Assembly: GCA_964017145.1 (NCBI GenBank) | Contig: CAXHKQ010000015.1 | Coordinates: 1-17,500, forward strand | Source of the DNA: Agrocybe praecox | Taxonomy: Eukaryota > Basidiomycota > Agaricomycetes > Agaricales > Agrocybaceae | Direction of reading: 5' to 3' | Length of the DNA: 17,500 nt | Shown here: piece after piece, positions 16,562-17,500 of the stretch | Layout of the letters: each line of letters begins with the position of its first letter | How positions within the stretch are numbered: position 1 is the stretch's first letter | Translations under genes and position numbers: made by a program | The notes under the pieces: model-generated | The model's input: the letters and a program-made list of their open reading frames with translations, nothing else | Databases searched by the model: none | What the model was told of the DNA's origin: nothing

Positions 16562-17026
16562 TGTCAGGGCAACACTAAGATCAGTGTGACAAGGCCACCA
16601 ACAAAGACAAAGCAAGAGAGAGAGAGAGAGAGAGAGAGAGATGAAGAGAGAGAGAGAGAGACACTCAATGGTTCTAAGAGATCACACCAATGATAGTGGA
16701 TATCCTAAGAGATTGAAGCTGGGGCTACAGCTACATACATGTCTAGTATATATACCCTACAGCTATTCTAGAATATTCCTCTATGATATCATAGAAGGGA
16801 ATGATGAGTAAGGCAATGACATCATAAAGAAAGTAAAAGAATGATGTGGAATGATGTAGAATGAATGAGGCTGTGCTCATGGGAAATCAAAGTGATAAGT
16901 ATCTAATCAAATGATAATCAAGAGATAATCAAAGATATGAAACAGATAAGATATCTACACATCTACAAAAGGGAAAAATGCGAAATAAATATAGAAAAAT
17001 AAGGGAAAATAGGGGAAACCCTGACA
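16562..17026 (-). repeat. 5' LTR of the chromovirus (465 bp)
   Basis: TGTCAGGG...CCCTGACA ends. Identical to 10645-11108 except one additional A (AATCAAAGTG) and one G for A near the plus-strand right end. Confidence 0.96.
16710..16754 (-). promoter_or_regulatory. LTR core promoter: TATA box and inferred transcript start
   Basis: On the minus strand TATATATA (16754-16747) is followed, 34 nt from its first base, by AGCTTCAATCT (16720-16710). A TATA-to-start distance near 30 nt places the RNA 5' end at or near this 11-mer, which is the complement of the primer-binding site. The start itself is inferred. Confidence 0.7.
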
Positions 17027-17195
17027 GTGTGAAGCCTATTGCCTCATCCTCATCGTGGTCGTGTGCGTACGCTGCCGTCGTCACCGCTGTGCCTACGTTG
17101 CTGTTGTGGTCGTTGTGTGCCTACGCTGCCGTTGTCGTCGTGTCTGTTGTGTTGTCAAGCAACCACTCACGTCCCTATCCAGGGGAGGCAGTGGT
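17027..17195 (+). repeat. Host repeat, unit 3 (head only)
   Basis: 17030-17195 matches the head of unit 2 (10431-10596). After GGCAGTGGT the two diverge: unit 2 goes into the tail, unit 3 into a CGT microsatellite and unrelated sequence. The first five bases are the right target-site duplication of the chromovirus. Confidence 0.75.
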
Positions 17196-17201
17196 TTCTG
17201 G

Positions 17202-17219
17202 CGTCGTCGTCGTCGTCGT
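17202..17219 (+). repeat. (CGT)6 microsatellite
   Basis: Six perfect CGT units where unit 3 departs from unit 2. Confidence 0.85.
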
Positions 17220-17500
17220 AGGTGCGTAGTACAGCCCACATCCCTGTGGAGAAAGGAGGGGCTGGCAGGGATGTGTTGGAGGTAGCGATGATGGTGGTGA
17301 TGAGGGACAAGAAGGAAGAAATCAACCAATGTGCGGTTGATTTCTTCCAAATCCGGCAATTCCCACGCCGGTCCGGTTGGTATCCGGTCCGTGCTCATCG
17401 TCGAATAACCGGTGTTCCCACTGCCAGAATTGTTAGATATTTTTATAGAAAACATAGATCTACGTCACTCATTAAATTCGGGCATCAAAACAGAGGTAGT
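17220..17500. other. Window end, no gene supported
   Basis: A minus-strand frame with Met near 17395 reads MSTDRIPTGPAWELPDLEEI and looks moderately protein-like. It then runs into His/Arg runs from the repeat, so it is either a first exon cut by the repeat or chance. The hairpin at 17314-17348 lies within it. Confidence 0.3.
17314..17348. repeat. Perfect 14-bp inverted repeat with 7-nt loop
   Basis: GGAAGAAATCAACC and its exact reverse complement flank AATGTGC. It is not followed by a T-run on either strand, so it does not look like a simple terminator. Confidence 0.9.

Larger units (their letters stand above)
10645..17026 (-). mobile_element. Complete Ty3/gypsy chromovirus (LTR retrotransposon), 6382 bp
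   Basis: The element lies on the minus strand. LTRs of 464 and 465 bp begin TGTCAGGG and end CCCTGACA. They differ by one A/G change and one single-base indel, so the insertion is young. Flanking 5-bp sequences GCGTG (10640-10644) and GTGTG (17027-17031) form a target-site duplication with one C/T difference. In order from the right: 5' LTR, self-complementary primer-binding site, a ~490-nt leader, gag, pol (protease, RT, RNase H, integrase, chromodomain), polypurine tract and 3' LTR. This is the order of the Metaviridae chromovirus lineage. Gag and Pol share one frame, separated by a TAA; Pol has one additional TAG. It sits in a tail-head junction of the host repeat. Confidence 0.96.

Noticed and set aside
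17093..17455. 120-codon minus-strand frame taken as a gene
   Set aside because: Half of it is His and Arg runs from the GTC/CGT microsatellite and host repeat; only the first ~25 residues look protein-like, too little to support a call.

Overview
The window looks like repeat-rich nuclear DNA of an agaricomycete-type basidiomycete fungus. Introns are short (about 50-65 bp, GT...AG). The recognisable proteins (ribonucleotide reductase large subunit, a fungal GH63 glycosidase, an anion:cation-symporter-type MFS permease) read like basidiomycete versions, and the mobile DNA is a chromodomain Ty3/gypsy element of fungal type. I cannot name a genus. I see no intact cellular gene: every host-type gene here is a fragment with stops, frameshifts or missing ends.

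Layout. 534-1498 (minus) holds the C-terminal part of a ribonucleotide reductase large-subunit pseudogene. 1499-2389 is an 891-bp non-autonomous DNA transposon with ~95-bp terminal inverted repeats. 2390-9535 is a 7.1-kb segment with a piece of a tandem repeat, a pyrimidine-rich block, a GH63 pseudogene, an MFS permease remnant, an unrecognised broken ORF, and the middle part of the ribonucleotide reductase gene (plus strand, 8501-9535). 9536-10426 is a second, practically identical 891-bp transposon in inverted orientation. 10427-10644 and 17027-17195 are two copies of a host repeat, between which lies a complete, very young Ty3/gypsy chromovirus (10645-17026, minus strand). The last 300 bp contain a microsatellite and a perfect 14-bp hairpin.

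How the pieces fit. The two halves of the reductase gene lie on opposite strands, each abutting one of the two inverted transposons. Turning 2390-9535 around puts both halves on the same strand in gene order on either side of one transposon copy. It also gives the other copy a perfect 7-bp target-site duplication (GGCATGA) that neither copy has in the present arrangement. I therefore infer that the segment inverted by recombination between the two transposons. About 190 reductase residues, including the radical cysteine region, are absent at the transposon junction.

The Ty3/gypsy element has LTRs differing by one substitution and one single-base indel, a Gag with a zinc knuckle, and a Pol with protease, RT, RNase H, integrase and chromodomain broken by one TAG. 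Its primer-binding site is not obviously tRNA-complementary. It is complementary over exactly 11 nt to a sequence in its own LTR located 34 nt after a TATA box, which is the arrangement expected for Tf1-type self-priming. Differences between repeat copies, and the premature stops, are transitions, many at CpG, which suggests methylation-linked decay of repeated DNA.
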